DNA of 64,000 bases, taken from contig NZ_JAHXZL010000011.1 in the NCBI RefSeq assembly GCF_019429525.1, positions 124,001 through 188,000 of the forward strand, read 5' to 3'. Under the pieces are notes generated by a model. That model was not told the DNA's origin, made no database searches, and saw only the letters and a list, made by a program, of their open reading frames with translations. Below are positions 18,906-27,400 of the stretch, piece after piece (the stretch's first letter is position 1; the number at the start of each line of letters is the position of its first letter). A program made the position numbers and the translations under genes. Origin of the DNA: Sphingomonas folli. Its GTDB lineage: Bacteria > Pseudomonadota > Alphaproteobacteria > Sphingomonadales > Sphingomonadaceae.

Positions 18906-20012
18906 TCAATACACCACCACGCTGCGGATGCTCTCGCCGGCGTGCATCAGGTCGAAGCCCTTGTTGATCTCGTCGAGGCTGAGCCGGTGCGTGATCATCG
19001 GGTCGATCTGGATCATCCCGTCCATGTACCAGTCGACGATCTTGGGCACGTCGGTGCGCCCGCGCGCGCCGCCGAACGCGGTGCCCTTCCACACCCGCCC
19101 GGTGACGAGCTGGAACGGGCGCGTCGCGATCTCCTTGCCCGCCTCGGCGACGCCGATCACGATCGACTCGCCCCAGCCGCGGTGCGCGCTCTCCAGCGCC
19201 TGGCGCATCACCGCGGTGTTGCCGGTGCAGTCGAACGTATAGTCGCCGCCGCCGTCGGTCAGGGCGACCAGGTGCGGGACGAGATCACCGACGTCGCGCG
19301 GGTTGACGAAGTCGGTCATGCCGAAGCGACGGCCCCAGTCCTCGCGATCGGGGTTGATGTCGACGCCGATGATACGGTGCGCGCCCGCCAGCTTCGCGCC
19401 CTGGATCACGTTGAGCCCGATCCCGCCCAGCCCGAACACGATCACGGTCGCGCCCGGCTCGACCTTGGCGGTGTTGACCACCGCGCCCACCCCGGTGGTG
19501 ACGCCGCAGCCGATGTAGCAGCTGGTGTCGAACGGCGCGTCGGGGCGGATCTTCGCCACCGCGATCTCGGGCAGCACGGTGAAGTTCGAGAAGGTCGAGC
19601 AGCCCATGTAATGGTAGATCGGCTGGCCCTTGTAGTGGAAGCGGGTGGTGCCGTCGGGCATCAGCCCCTTGCCCTGGGTCGCGCGGATCGCGGTGCACAG
19701 GTTCGTCTTCTGGCTGAGGCACGACTTACACTGGCGGCACTCGGGCGTGTAGAGCGGGATGACATGGTCGCCCGCCACCACGCTGGTGACCCCCGCGCCC
19801 ACCTCGCGCACCACGCCGCAGCCCTCGTGGCCGAGCACGCTGGGGAACAGGCCCTCGCTGTCGAGCCCGTCGAGCGTGTAGGCGTCGGTGTGGCAGATGC
19901 CGGTGGCCATGATCTCGACCAGCACCTCGCCGGCCTTGGGGCCCTCGAGGTCGAGCTCGACGATCTCCAGCGGCCGCTTGGCCTCGAACGCGACGGCGGC
20001 GCGGGTCTTCAT
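18906..20012 (-). CDS. adhC: S-(hydroxymethyl)glutathione dehydrogenase / class III alcohol dehydrogenase
   Basis: A 368-residue zinc alcohol dehydrogenase from ATG 20012. Catalytic zinc ligands lie in ATGICHTDAYTL and GHEGCGVVREVG. The structural zinc loop is CRQCKSCLSQKTNLC, and the NAD site is VFGLGGIGLNVIQGAKLAGA. The class III signature stretches MPDGTTRF and STFSNFTV are present. It oxidises S-hydroxymethylglutathione, formed spontaneously from formaldehyde and glutathione, to S-formylglutathione, the substrate of the downstream fghA product. It also reduces S-nitrosoglutathione in other organisms. Confidence 0.96.
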   Translation of the reverse strand: MKTRAAVAFEAKRPLEIVELDLEGPKAGEVLVEIMATGICHTDAYTLDGLDSEGLFPSVLGHEGCGVVREVGAGVTSVVAGDHVIPLYTPECRQCKSCLSQKTNLCTAIRATQGKGLMPDGTTRFHYKGQPIYHYMGCSTFSNFTVLPEIAVAKIRPDAPFDTSCYIGCGVTTGVGAVVNTAKVEPGATVIVFGLGGIGLNVIQGAKLAGAHRIIGVDINPDREDWGRRFGMTDFVNPRDVGDLVPHLVALTDGGGDYTFDCTGNTAVMRQALESAHRGWGESIVIGVAEAGKEIATRPFQLVTGRVWKGTAFGGARGRTDVPKIVDWYMDGMIQIDPMITHRLSLDEINKGFDLMHAGESIRSVVVY

Positions 20013-20132
20013 GGGGCGGCCTCTCTGTGTCTCAGGATCGGCTGCGTCTCTATGCCGCGGGCGCGGCGGCTTCAACCGTCGCGGCGCCACGCCGCCCTTC
20101 TGCCGCGCGCCGCGCGCCGCTACACCGCTGCC

Positions 20133-21278
20133 ATGACCGACACTCCCCGCCCCCTCGCCGGCCTGCGCGTGCTCGAGCTGGCGCGCATCCTCGCCGGGCC
20201 CTGGGCGGGGCAGCTGCTCGCCGACCTCGGCGCCGACGTGATCAAGGTCGAGCGCCCCGGCGAGGGCGACGACACGCGCCACTGGGGGCCGCCCTTCGTC
20301 CGCGCCGCCGACGGCAGCGACCTCTCCGCGGCCTATTACCACGCCTGCAACCGCGGCAAACGCTCGGTCGCGGTCGACATCGCCGCGCCCGAGGGCCAGG
20401 CGCGCGTGGCCGCGCTCGCCGCCGGCGCCGACGTGGTGATCGAGAATTACAAGCTCGGCGGCCTGGTCAAATACGGGCTCGACGCGGCGACGCTGCGCGC
20501 GCGCCACCCGCGGCTGATCGTCTGCTCGATCACCGGCTTCGGCCAGACCGGACCCTATGCGGCGCGCGCCGGCTATGACTTCATCGTCCAGGGGATGGGC
20601 GGGATGATGTCGATCACCGGCGAGCCCGACGGCCCGCCGCAGAAGACCGGGGTGGCCACCGCCGACCTCTTCACCGGGGTCTATGCCACCGTCGCGATCC
20701 TCGCCGCGCTGCACGCGCGGGAACGCACGGGCACGGGCACGCACATCGACATGGCGCTGCTCGACACGCAGGTGGGCGTGCTGGCCAACCAGGCGCTCAA
20801 CTGGATGGTCGGCGGGGCGGTGCCGCGGCGCATGGGCAACGGCCACGCCAACCTCGCGCCGTATCAGAGCTTCCCCACCGGCGACGGCGACCTGATCGTG
20901 GCGGTGGGCAACGACCGCCAGTTCGCGCGGCTGTGCGCGGTGCTCGCCGTCCCGGCGCTGGCGGAGGACCCGCGCTTCGCCACCAACCCCGCGCGCGTGG
21001 CGCACCGCGCCGCGCTGCTGCCGGCGCTGATCGAGCGCACGCTGACGTGGACGAGCGCCGCGCTGCTCGCCGCGCTCGAGGCGACGGGGGTGCCGGTCGG
21101 GCCGGTCAACCGCGTCGACGAGGTGTTCGCCGACCCGCAGGTGGTCGCGCGCGGGATGCGGCTGCTGGTGGAGGGCCTGCCGGGGCTGGCGACTCCGATC
21201 GTCTACGACGGCGCGCGCGTCATGGCCGAGCGCGCGAGCCCGCGGCTGGGCGAGCATGAGGGCGCGGAGTGGGAATGA
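20133..21278 (+). CDS. CaiB/BaiF family III CoA-transferase
   Basis: A 381-residue class III CoA-transferase from ATG 20133. It has the opening LRVLELARILAGPWAGQLLADLGADVIKVERP, NRGKRSVAVD, GFGQTGPYAARAGYDFIVQGMGGMM and the catalytic Asp in TADLFTG (Asp178). These enzymes move CoA between carboxylic acids (formyl, carnitine, succinyl, citramalyl donors). The substrate is unknown and no partner gene is adjacent. It is divergent from adhC, with 120 bp between the start codons. Confidence 0.92.
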   Translation: MTDTPRPLAGLRVLELARILAGPWAGQLLADLGADVIKVERPGEGDDTRHWGPPFVRAADGSDLSAAYYHACNRGKRSVAVDIAAPEGQARVAALAAGADVVIENYKLGGLVKYGLDAATLRARHPRLIVCSITGFGQTGPYAARAGYDFIVQGMGGMMSITGEPDGPPQKTGVATADLFTGVYATVAILAALHARERTGTGTHIDMALLDTQVGVLANQALNWMVGGAVPRRMGNGHANLAPYQSFPTGDGDLIVAVGNDRQFARLCAVLAVPALAEDPRFATNPARVAHRAALLPALIERTLTWTSAALLAALEATGVPVGPVNRVDEVFADPQVVARGMRLLVEGLPGLATPIVYDGARVMAERASPRLGEHEGAEWE

Positions 21279-21285
21279 GCTTCGG

Positions 21286-21424
21286 CTCCTCCCCGATCGG
21301 CGGGGAGGGGACCGTCGCGCGTCAGCGCGGTGGTGGAGGGGGCTCGCCACGCAGCACAGCGTTTGTGGGTGCCCCCTCCACCACGCCCTGCGGGCGCGGT
21401 CCCCCTCCCCGTGCCCGGGAGGAT
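21286..21424. repeat. Long palindromic repeat (TCCTCCCCGG type)
   Basis: CTCCTCCCCGATCGGCGGGG on the left, CCCCTCCCCGTGCCCGGGAGG on the right in inverted order, with GTGGTGGAGGGGGCT and GCCCCCTCCACCACG inside. It sits between the convergent CoA-transferase and a small minus-strand gene. Confidence 0.85.
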
Positions 21425-21435
21425 CTTAGGAGGCG

Positions 21436-21648
21436 TTACCCACGCGGCGGCACGCCCGCGCGGCCCGCGCGGTGGCGGTCATAGGCCTTCTTCGCGACAT
21501 AGGCCCCGCCCAGCGCCATGCCGAGCGGCCCCATCCGCGTGACCGCGCGGGTCGCGAGCGCGCCGACCATCGCGCCGCCGACCCCGCCCCGCCCGTCGCG
21601 ACGGTCCAGTTCGCGCCCGAGCAGCGCGCCGATGATGGTCCTGATCAT
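21436..21648 (-). CDS. Small glycine-rich membrane-associated protein, unknown
   Basis: A 70-residue frame from ATG 21648, overlapping the upstream small gene by 4 bp (ATGA). Mildly hydrophobic and Gly/Ala-rich (GGVGGAMVGALATRAVTRMG, ALGGAYVAKKAYDRHRAG). No family recognised. Coupling to the equally small neighbour suggests a real two-gene unit. Confidence 0.55.
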   Translation of the reverse strand: MIRTIIGALLGRELDRRDGRGGVGGAMVGALATRAVTRMGPLGMALGGAYVAKKAYDRHRAGRAGVPPRG

Positions 21649-21857
21649 GCCTTTACCCTCTCCGAGATGGTGTCGCCGAGCGTCTCCAGCCCCTTCAGCA
21701 CGCCCCAGCCGATCGCGTAGGTGACCGCGACGGGCAGGACGACTTTGAGGACGTTCGCGGTGATCGCGCCGTAGAGCGCGCCGTCCGCCGCGCTGTCGTC
21801 GCCCGACATCGCGTCGATCGCGCCGCCGATCAGCGCGCCGATGGTGGTAGCACCCAT
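21645..21857 (-). CDS. Small hydrophobic protein, unknown
   Basis: A 70-residue frame from ATG 21857 with a Gly/Ala-rich N-terminus (GATTIGALIGGAIDAMSGDD) and one clear membrane segment near 38-58 (VLKVVLPVAVTYAIGWGVLK). First of two overlapping small genes. Similar tiny Gly-rich proteins are common in sphingomonads without known function. Confidence 0.6.
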   Translation of the reverse strand: MGATTIGALIGGAIDAMSGDDSAADGALYGAITANVLKVVLPVAVTYAIGWGVLKGLETLGDTISERVKA

Positions 21858-22176
21858 GTGGAAAGACCCTCGTCGTTGCGCTGCATCAATGCTGCGCGGC
21901 GACCGGGGTTCCTCGCGCTCGCACGTGCCCCGGACGTCACGGATCGTTGATCTGCGAGAAGAGGTTCGTCGATCCTCCCGTGCGAGGGGAAGTGGCAGCC
22001 GCAGGGGCTGACGGGGTATCACCGGGCGTGAGGTTCGAGACACTCGCAGGCCGCGACACCCCTCCGTCGCGCCGCGCGCGCCACCTTCCCTTCCAGGGGA
22101 GGATCAGCCGAGTCTCGCCGATCCTTGGCTCTTGGAGTGGCGGCGCACGCGGGCGCCACCCCTACGAGCCGCTACG
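21858..22176. other. Intergenic stretch before the flagellar cluster
   Basis: About 320 bp between flgL and the two small genes. It contains no credible gene. Fragments resembling the CCCTCCCC palindromes appear (CTTCCCTTCCAGGGGAGG at about 22084-22101), and a likely promoter for the small-gene pair must lie near 21870-21950. Confidence 0.5.
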
Positions 22177-23076
22177 TCAGCGCAGATAGGTGAACAGCGA
22201 GAGCTGCGACAGCTTGGAGAAGCTCGCCTGGGTCGCCGACAGGATCGTCATCGTCTTGGACAGCTCGGTGTACGCCTGGGTGACGTCGGTGTCCTCCAGC
22301 GTCGAGCGCAGCTCGGCGCGGTCGACGCCGGCGTTGCTCAGCAGGTTCTGCTGCAGGTCGACCCGCGCCGCGCGCGCCCCGACCGAGGCCTGCACGGTCG
22401 AGACCTGGTCGCTCGCGGTCTTGAGCGAGTCGATCGCGGCGCGCGCCTTGTCGCCGGTCGGCTCGCCCGCCTGCAGCGCGGTGGCCAGCGCCGACAGCAT
22501 CGCCAGCGTGTCGCCCTTGCTCGAGGTGAATATCCGCGCCGAGGTCTCGGTCGGCTGGATCGACAGGCCGTTCTCGCCGATCGGGATCTCCGACAGGCTC
22601 GGCGCGGTGTTGTAGGTGAAGGTGCCGTCCTTGTTGTCGATCACCGCGGGCACGCCCGCCGCGCTGCCGAACAGGGGCTGGCCGCGCAGGTCGTTGGTGT
22701 TGCCGAGCGACACCAGCGTCGCGATCACCGACTGGAGCTGGTCGCCGATCACCTTGCGGTCGGACGCGCCCAGCGTGTCGGTCGCGGCGTTGTTCACCAG
22801 CTCGGTGGCGCGCTGCATCTGCTCGGTGATCGAGCCCATCGTGCCGTCGGCCTGCTTGAGCAGCGAGCCGGCGAGGTCGAGGTTGGTGTTGAACGCGGCG
22901 GCGTCGGCGTCCTTGCGGTCGAACTCGGCGATCTGCTGCGCCACCGCGACATTCTCGGAGGGCGTGCTGATCTTCTTGCCGGTGGCGATCTGGGTCTGCA
23001 GCTTGGTCGCGGTCGCCATCAGCGCGCCCATCCGGGCGGCGGAGCGATCGTAGAGGAGGTTGCTGGAGATCTGCAT
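22177..23076 (-). CDS. flgL: Flagellar hook-filament junction protein FlgL
   Basis: A 299-residue flagellin-like protein, last gene of the minus-strand flg operon. It begins MQISSNLLYDRSAARMGAL with QTQIATGKKISTPSENV (flagellin-type D0/D1 helices), and its C-terminal helix (TELSKTMTILSATQASFSKLSQLSLF) ends in the usual LF-rich tail. FlgL (HAP3) caps the hook and joins it to the filament. It follows flgK by 6 bp. No signal peptide, as expected for type III flagellar export. Confidence 0.93.
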   Translation of the reverse strand: MQISSNLLYDRSAARMGALMATATKLQTQIATGKKISTPSENVAVAQQIAEFDRKDADAAAFNTNLDLAGSLLKQADGTMGSITEQMQRATELVNNAATDTLGASDRKVIGDQLQSVIATLVSLGNTNDLRGQPLFGSAAGVPAVIDNKDGTFTYNTAPSLSEIPIGENGLSIQPTETSARIFTSSKGDTLAMLSALATALQAGEPTGDKARAAIDSLKTASDQVSTVQASVGARAARVDLQQNLLSNAGVDRAELRSTLEDTDVTQAYTELSKTMTILSATQASFSKLSQLSLFTYLR

Positions 23077-23082
23077 GACGGC

Positions 23083-24420
23083 TTACCTGATCTCGAGGAT
23101 CGACTGGAAGGTCTCGCGCGCGACCTGGATCACGCGGCTGGACGCCTGATAGGCCTGCTGGAAGCGGACGAGGTCGACCGCCTCCGAGTCGAGGTTCACG
23201 CCCGAGGCCTCGGACCGCGCGGTCACCGCGCCGTCGTAGATCGCGGTCTGCGCGTCGCCCACCAGCCGGCGCTGCTTGAGCGTCGCGGCATTGTCGGTGG
23301 TGAGCGCCTGGACCTTGCTCTCGAACTGGTTGCCGGTGCGCAGCGACGCGAGCGCGGCGAGGTTGGACGAGTCGCGCGCCCCGCCGCCCGCCTTGGCCGC
23401 GGCGATCTGGCCGCCGTCGGTCAGCGCCACCGAGAAGTCGGCGGGGTCGCTGGTGTTGGCGAAGAAGGGCTGCCCCTGCGCGCCGGTGAGATCCTGCCCC
23501 TGCTTCTGCAGGTCGTTGACGCTGGTGGTGAGGTCGGTGGCGATCGCGCCGAGCTGGTCGCGCGTGGCGGCGATCCGCTGCGCGCCCTCGATCATGCCCG
23601 CCAGCGCGCCGCCCTCGGGGTTGGCCTGCACCGCGGTGCCGCTCGGCTTGAGCACGTTGAGCACCGCGTTGCCACCGGTGCGCGCGTAGCTCATTTCGCT
23701 CGCCTCGCGCGGGTCGACCAGCACCGGGCCGTTGCTGGCGCCGGCGCGCACGGTGGCGCGGCCGAAATCGTCGACCTGGACGTTGACCTCGGTCAGCGCG
23801 CTCATCTGCTGGAGCAGGTCGTCGCGCTGGTCGGCCAGCCCCGCGGCGGCGGAGGTGCCGGGCTGGGTCTTGACGATGCCCTGGTTGACCTTGAGCAGCG
23901 CCTGGCTGAGCCGGTTGAGCTCGCCGACGGTCTGCTGCGCCTTGGTGTCGAGCTCGGCCATGCCGTCGTCGAGCGCCTTGGCGGTGACCTTGAACGAATC
24001 GGCCAGCGTCGCCGCGCTGCCCAGCATGCCCGCGCGCAGCGCGCTCGATGTCGGCTCGGCCTGGAGCGCGGTGCTCGCCGCGAAGAAGCCCGTCAGGTTG
24101 GTGGAGAGCGCCCCGCCGGTCATCGCCGATTCGATCCGCTCGAGCCAGGTCGTGCTGGCCTGGGTGCGCTGCGCGTCCGAGCTGGCGCTGCGCACCGAGG
24201 CCTCGAGATAGGGGCTGCCGTTGCGCGCGATCCCGTCGACCACCGCGCCCATGCCGTTGAGCGACGAGTTGAAGCCGTTGCTCGCCTGGACCTCGCGGAT
24301 CGTCGCGCTGCGTCGCACGTAGGACGCGTTGCCGGCGTTCGCGATGTTCTCCGACGTCGTCGTCAGCGCGGTCTGGTACGCGCGGACGCCCGAAGCGCCG
24401 ATGGAGAGCAGATCACTCAT
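23083..24420 (-). CDS. flgK: Flagellar hook-associated protein FlgK
   Basis: A 445-residue protein with the N-terminal LLSIGASGVRAYQTALTTTSENIANAGNASYVRRSA and the C-terminal VNLDSEAVDLVRFQQAYQASSRVIQVA, both diagnostic of FlgK (HAP1). It is shorter than the enteric protein (about 547), with a reduced central domain. It forms the first hook-filament junction ring. The start overlaps the flgJ-like stop by 4 bp. Confidence 0.94.
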   Translation of the reverse strand: MSDLLSIGASGVRAYQTALTTTSENIANAGNASYVRRSATIREVQASNGFNSSLNGMGAVVDGIARNGSPYLEASVRSASSDAQRTQASTTWLERIESAMTGGALSTNLTGFFAASTALQAEPTSSALRAGMLGSAATLADSFKVTAKALDDGMAELDTKAQQTVGELNRLSQALLKVNQGIVKTQPGTSAAAGLADQRDDLLQQMSALTEVNVQVDDFGRATVRAGASNGPVLVDPREASEMSYARTGGNAVLNVLKPSGTAVQANPEGGALAGMIEGAQRIAATRDQLGAIATDLTTSVNDLQKQGQDLTGAQGQPFFANTSDPADFSVALTDGGQIAAAKAGGGARDSSNLAALASLRTGNQFESKVQALTTDNAATLKQRRLVGDAQTAIYDGAVTARSEASGVNLDSEAVDLVRFQQAYQASSRVIQVARETFQSILEIR

Positions 24421-24758
24421 TCCACCGGCGTGCCATGAGTCCCGTTAAGATCAGGTTGAGATTGCGCGAGGAACTTGCTCATCGCGGCGCCGATGCCGAT
24501 CGGTTTGTGGGTCGCCATCTCCTGCACCACCTTCTGGTCCGACATGTCGCGGAAGGTGGTGAGCGCCTGGCTGTCGAACAGCGGGTCGGCCAGTTTGGCC
24601 TGTCGCATCGACTTCAGCATCATGCCGGTGAAGACCGATTCGAACTGCTGCGCGGCCTTGTCGAGGTTGGCTTTGGTGGCGGTGCGGCTGAGCCCGGTGT
24701 CGAGCCCGGTCTTGCCGGTGATCGCCACACCCACGTTGTTGACGGGTGAGTCGCCCAT
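24417..24758 (-). CDS. Rod-binding protein (FlgJ N-terminal domain only)
   Basis: A 113-residue protein equal to the rod-capping half of FlgJ: KAAQQFESVFTGMMLKSMRQA, LFDSQALTTFRDMSDQKVVQEMA. The glucosaminidase half of enteric FlgJ is missing, as usual in alphaproteobacteria. The peptidoglycan-cutting function is likely supplied by the separate transglycosylase gene at 34139. It acts in the periplasm during rod assembly. It abuts flgI, whose stop shares its start base. Confidence 0.9.
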   Translation of the reverse strand: MGDSPVNNVGVAITGKTGLDTGLSRTATKANLDKAAQQFESVFTGMMLKSMRQAKLADPLFDSQALTTFRDMSDQKVVQEMATHKPIGIGAAMSKFLAQSQPDLNGTHGTPVE

Positions 24759-25858
24759 CAGAGCACCACCAGCTCGGCCTTGAGCGCGCCGGCCTCCTTG
24801 AGCGCCTCGAGGATCGCCACCAGGTCGGCCGGGCTCGCCCCGATCGCGTTCACCGCCTTCACCACGTCGGCCAGCTTGGGGCCGGGATTGAGCAGGAACA
24901 TCGGCTTCTTCTCCTCCGATACCTGGACGTTGGAGCGATTCTCCAGCGCGGTCTGCCCCTGGCTGAGCGGCGCGGGCTGGCTGACGCGCTGGCTCTCGTC
25001 GATGCGGACGGTGAGCTTGCCGTGGGTCACCGCCGCGGCGCCGACGCGCACCGCCGAGTTGATCACCACCGTGCCGGTGCGCGCGTTGACGATCACCTTG
25101 GCGGGCGGCTCGGCCGAGGCGACGTCGAGATTCTCGATCTCGCTCATCAGCGTGGCGCGCACGTCCGCGCCGGTCGGCGCGCGCACCGCGACCGACACCG
25201 CGTCCACCGCCTGCGCGGTGCCGAAGCCGAACTTGCGGTTGATCGCGGCGGCGACGTTCTGCGCGGTGGTGAAGTCGGCGCGCTGGAGATTGTAGGTGAC
25301 GAACGGCGTGTCGGCGAAGCCGGTCGCGACCGCGCGCTCCACCGTCGCGCCCTCGGGGATCCGCCCGGTAGAGGGGATGTTGACGACGATCTTGGAGCCG
25401 TCCGCGCCCTCGGCGCCGAGCCCGCCGACCGCGAGATTGCCCTGCGCCATCGCATAGACCTGGCCGTCGGCGCCGAGCAGCGGGGTCAGCACCAGGCTGC
25501 CGCCGCGCAGGGACTTGGCCTTGCCCATCGAGGCGACGGTGATGTCGATCCGCTGGCCGGGCTTGGCGAAGGCGGGCAGCTCGGCGGTGATCATCACCAC
25601 CGCGGCGTTCTTGAGGCCGGGGTTGACCCCCGCGGGCAGCTGCAGCCCGAAGCGCGACGCCACCGCCTTCACCGACTGGACGGTGTACTCGAGATTGTCG
25701 TCGCCGGTGCCGGGCAGGCCGACCACCACGCCGTAGCCGGTCAGCTGGTTGGCGCGGATGCCCTGGAAGCCGCCGAGATCCTTGATCCGGTCGGCGTGGG
25801 CGGGGCCGGCGAGCGCGGCGGCGAGCGCGGCGAGCGCGAGGAGCAGCTGGCGGATCAT
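24758..25858 (-). CDS. flgI: Flagellar P-ring protein FlgI
   Basis: A 366-residue protein with a Sec signal peptide (MIRQLLLALAALAAALAGPAHA) and the FlgI core DRIKDLGGFQGIRANQLTGYGVVVGLPGTGDD, NAAVVMITAELPAFAKPGQRIDITVASMGKA, and the C-terminal DVVKAVNAIGASPADLVAILEALKEAGAL. It polymerises as the periplasmic P ring around the rod, chaperoned by FlgA (gene at 32765). Its start touches the flgH stop. Confidence 0.96.
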   Translation of the reverse strand: MIRQLLLALAALAAALAGPAHADRIKDLGGFQGIRANQLTGYGVVVGLPGTGDDNLEYTVQSVKAVASRFGLQLPAGVNPGLKNAAVVMITAELPAFAKPGQRIDITVASMGKAKSLRGGSLVLTPLLGADGQVYAMAQGNLAVGGLGAEGADGSKIVVNIPSTGRIPEGATVERAVATGFADTPFVTYNLQRADFTTAQNVAAAINRKFGFGTAQAVDAVSVAVRAPTGADVRATLMSEIENLDVASAEPPAKVIVNARTGTVVINSAVRVGAAAVTHGKLTVRIDESQRVSQPAPLSQGQTALENRSNVQVSEEKKPMFLLNPGPKLADVVKAVNAIGASPADLVAILEALKEAGALKAELVVL

Positions 25859-26586
25859 CAGAACGGGCTCACGACCTGGAAGAAGCGGGACAGCCAGCCC
25901 TGCCGGCTGGAGCGCGCGACGTCGCCCTTGCCGGTGTAGGCGATCTGCGCGTCGGCGACTCGGGTGGAGGGCACGCGATTGTCGCGGTCGACGTCGGCGG
26001 TGCGGACGATGCCCTTGATCTGGACGAACTCGTCGCCGCGGTTGAGCGTCACGCGCTTCTGCCCGCGCACCAGCATCGTGCCGTTGGGATAGACCTCGGC
26101 GACGGTGACCGACATCTCGCCCGAGAGCGAGTTGGCCTGGTCCGCGGTGCCGGTGCCGTTGAAGCCGCGCTTGCCGCTCGAGCCGACGTCGGTGCCGCTG
26201 ATGATCCCGCCGAGCGGGCCGGTCGACGGCGGGGTGAGCGAGAAGCTGCCGTCCGAGGCGAGCTTGGACGAGGCCGATTTGGAGGCGGCGGTGCGCTCCA
26301 CCAGCACGATCGTCAGCGGGTCGCCGACGCGGCGCGCGCGCCAGCCCTCGTAGAGCGCGGCATAGCCGTCGGCGACCTGGAAGATCGCGCCGTTGGCGGC
26401 GGGGGGCGCTGGCGGCTGCGCCGGCGCGTGGACCGCGGAGAAATCCTCCGCGGGCTTCTTGCGGAGCATCTTGCCGAGCAGCCCGGCGTGCGCGGGCGCG
26501 GGCACCAGCGCGGCGGCGGCGAGCGCGCCGAGCGCGGTGCCCAGCGTGACCCGCGCGCCGCGGCGGAGAGGGGAGAGTCGGTTCAT
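25858..26586 (-). CDS. flgH: Flagellar L-ring protein FlgH, without a lipobox
   Basis: A 242-residue FlgH with core motifs GAIFQVADGYAALYEGWRARRVGDPLTIVLVE, SLSGEMSVTVAEVYPNGTMLVRGQKRVTLN and IVRTADVDRDNRVPSTRVADAQIAYTGKG. FlgH normally is an outer-membrane lipoprotein. Here the signal peptide (GALAAAALVPAPAHAG) ends in an ordinary signal peptidase I site, and the whole protein contains no cysteine. It therefore cannot be lipidated and must anchor in the outer membrane another way. An alternative, a misplaced start, would not create a lipobox. Confidence 0.94.
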   Translation of the reverse strand: MNRLSPLRRGARVTLGTALGALAAAALVPAPAHAGLLGKMLRKKPAEDFSAVHAPAQPPAPPAANGAIFQVADGYAALYEGWRARRVGDPLTIVLVERTAASKSASSKLASDGSFSLTPPSTGPLGGIISGTDVGSSGKRGFNGTGTADQANSLSGEMSVTVAEVYPNGTMLVRGQKRVTLNRGDEFVQIKGIVRTADVDRDNRVPSTRVADAQIAYTGKGDVARSSRQGWLSRFFQVVSPF

Positions 26587-26594
26587 GTCCGAGT

Positions 26595-27386
26595 CTATGA
26601 CATGTTCTGGTTAACGTATTTCAGCATGTCGTCGGTCGCCGAGATCATCTTCGAGTTGACCTCATAGGCGCGCTGGGTCTCGATCATGTCGACCAGCTCC
26701 TCCACGACGTTGACGTTGCTCGCCTCCAGCGTCCCCTGGCGGACGCGGCCGCGCCCGTCCTCGCCCGGCACGCCGAGGTTGGCAGCGCCGCTGGCGGCGC
26801 TCTCGGTGAGGAAATTGTCGCCGGTCGCGGTCAGGCCGGCCGGGTTGGGGAAGCTCGCGACCTGGATCTGGCCCAGGTTCTGCGCCTCGTTCTGCCCCGG
26901 CACGGTGGCCGAGACGGTGCCGTCGAGCCCGATCGTGATCTGCGTGGCGTTGGCGGGCACGGTGATGCCCGGCATCACCTGATAGCCCTGGCTGGTGATC
27001 AGCAGCCCCTCGGGCGAGCGCGAGAAATTGCCCGCGCGCGTGTAGCCGAGCTGGCCGCCGGGCATCTGCACCTGGAAATAGCCGTCGCCGTCGAGCGCGA
27101 GGTCGAGGCTGTTGCCGGTCTGGTTCATCGATCCCTGGGTCTCGGTGCGCGACGTGCCCTGCACGCGCACGCCGGTGCCGAGGTTGAGCCCGGTGGCGTA
27201 TTTGCTCTCCGCGGTCGACTGCGCGCCGGCGGCGGTGACGACCTGGTAGGACAGGGTCTCGAACGAGGCGCGGTCGCGCTTGAAGCCGGTGGTGCTGACG
27301 TTGGCGAGGTTGTTCGAGATGACTCGCATGCGCGTGTCCTGGGCGTCGAGCCCGGTACGCGCGATGTGCATGGCGGACGTGGTCAT
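26595..27386 (-). CDS. flgG: Flagellar distal rod protein FlgG
   Basis: A 263-residue protein with MHIARTGLDAQDTRMRVISNNLANVSTTGFKRDRASFETLSYQ, the GTGVRVQGTSRTETQGSMNQTGNSLDLALDGDGYFQVQMP segment, and the C-terminal LEASNVNVVEELVDMIETQRAYEVNSKMISATDDMLKYVNQ. Length and motifs match FlgG, the main distal rod subunit. It is exported by the flagellar type III system. Eight bases separate it from flgH. Confidence 0.96.
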   Translation of the reverse strand: MTTSAMHIARTGLDAQDTRMRVISNNLANVSTTGFKRDRASFETLSYQVVTAAGAQSTAESKYATGLNLGTGVRVQGTSRTETQGSMNQTGNSLDLALDGDGYFQVQMPGGQLGYTRAGNFSRSPEGLLITSQGYQVMPGITVPANATQITIGLDGTVSATVPGQNEAQNLGQIQVASFPNPAGLTATGDNFLTESAASGAANLGVPGEDGRGRVRQGTLEASNVNVVEELVDMIETQRAYEVNSKMISATDDMLKYVNQNMS

Positions 27387-27400
27387 GGTCTAATCCTTCC

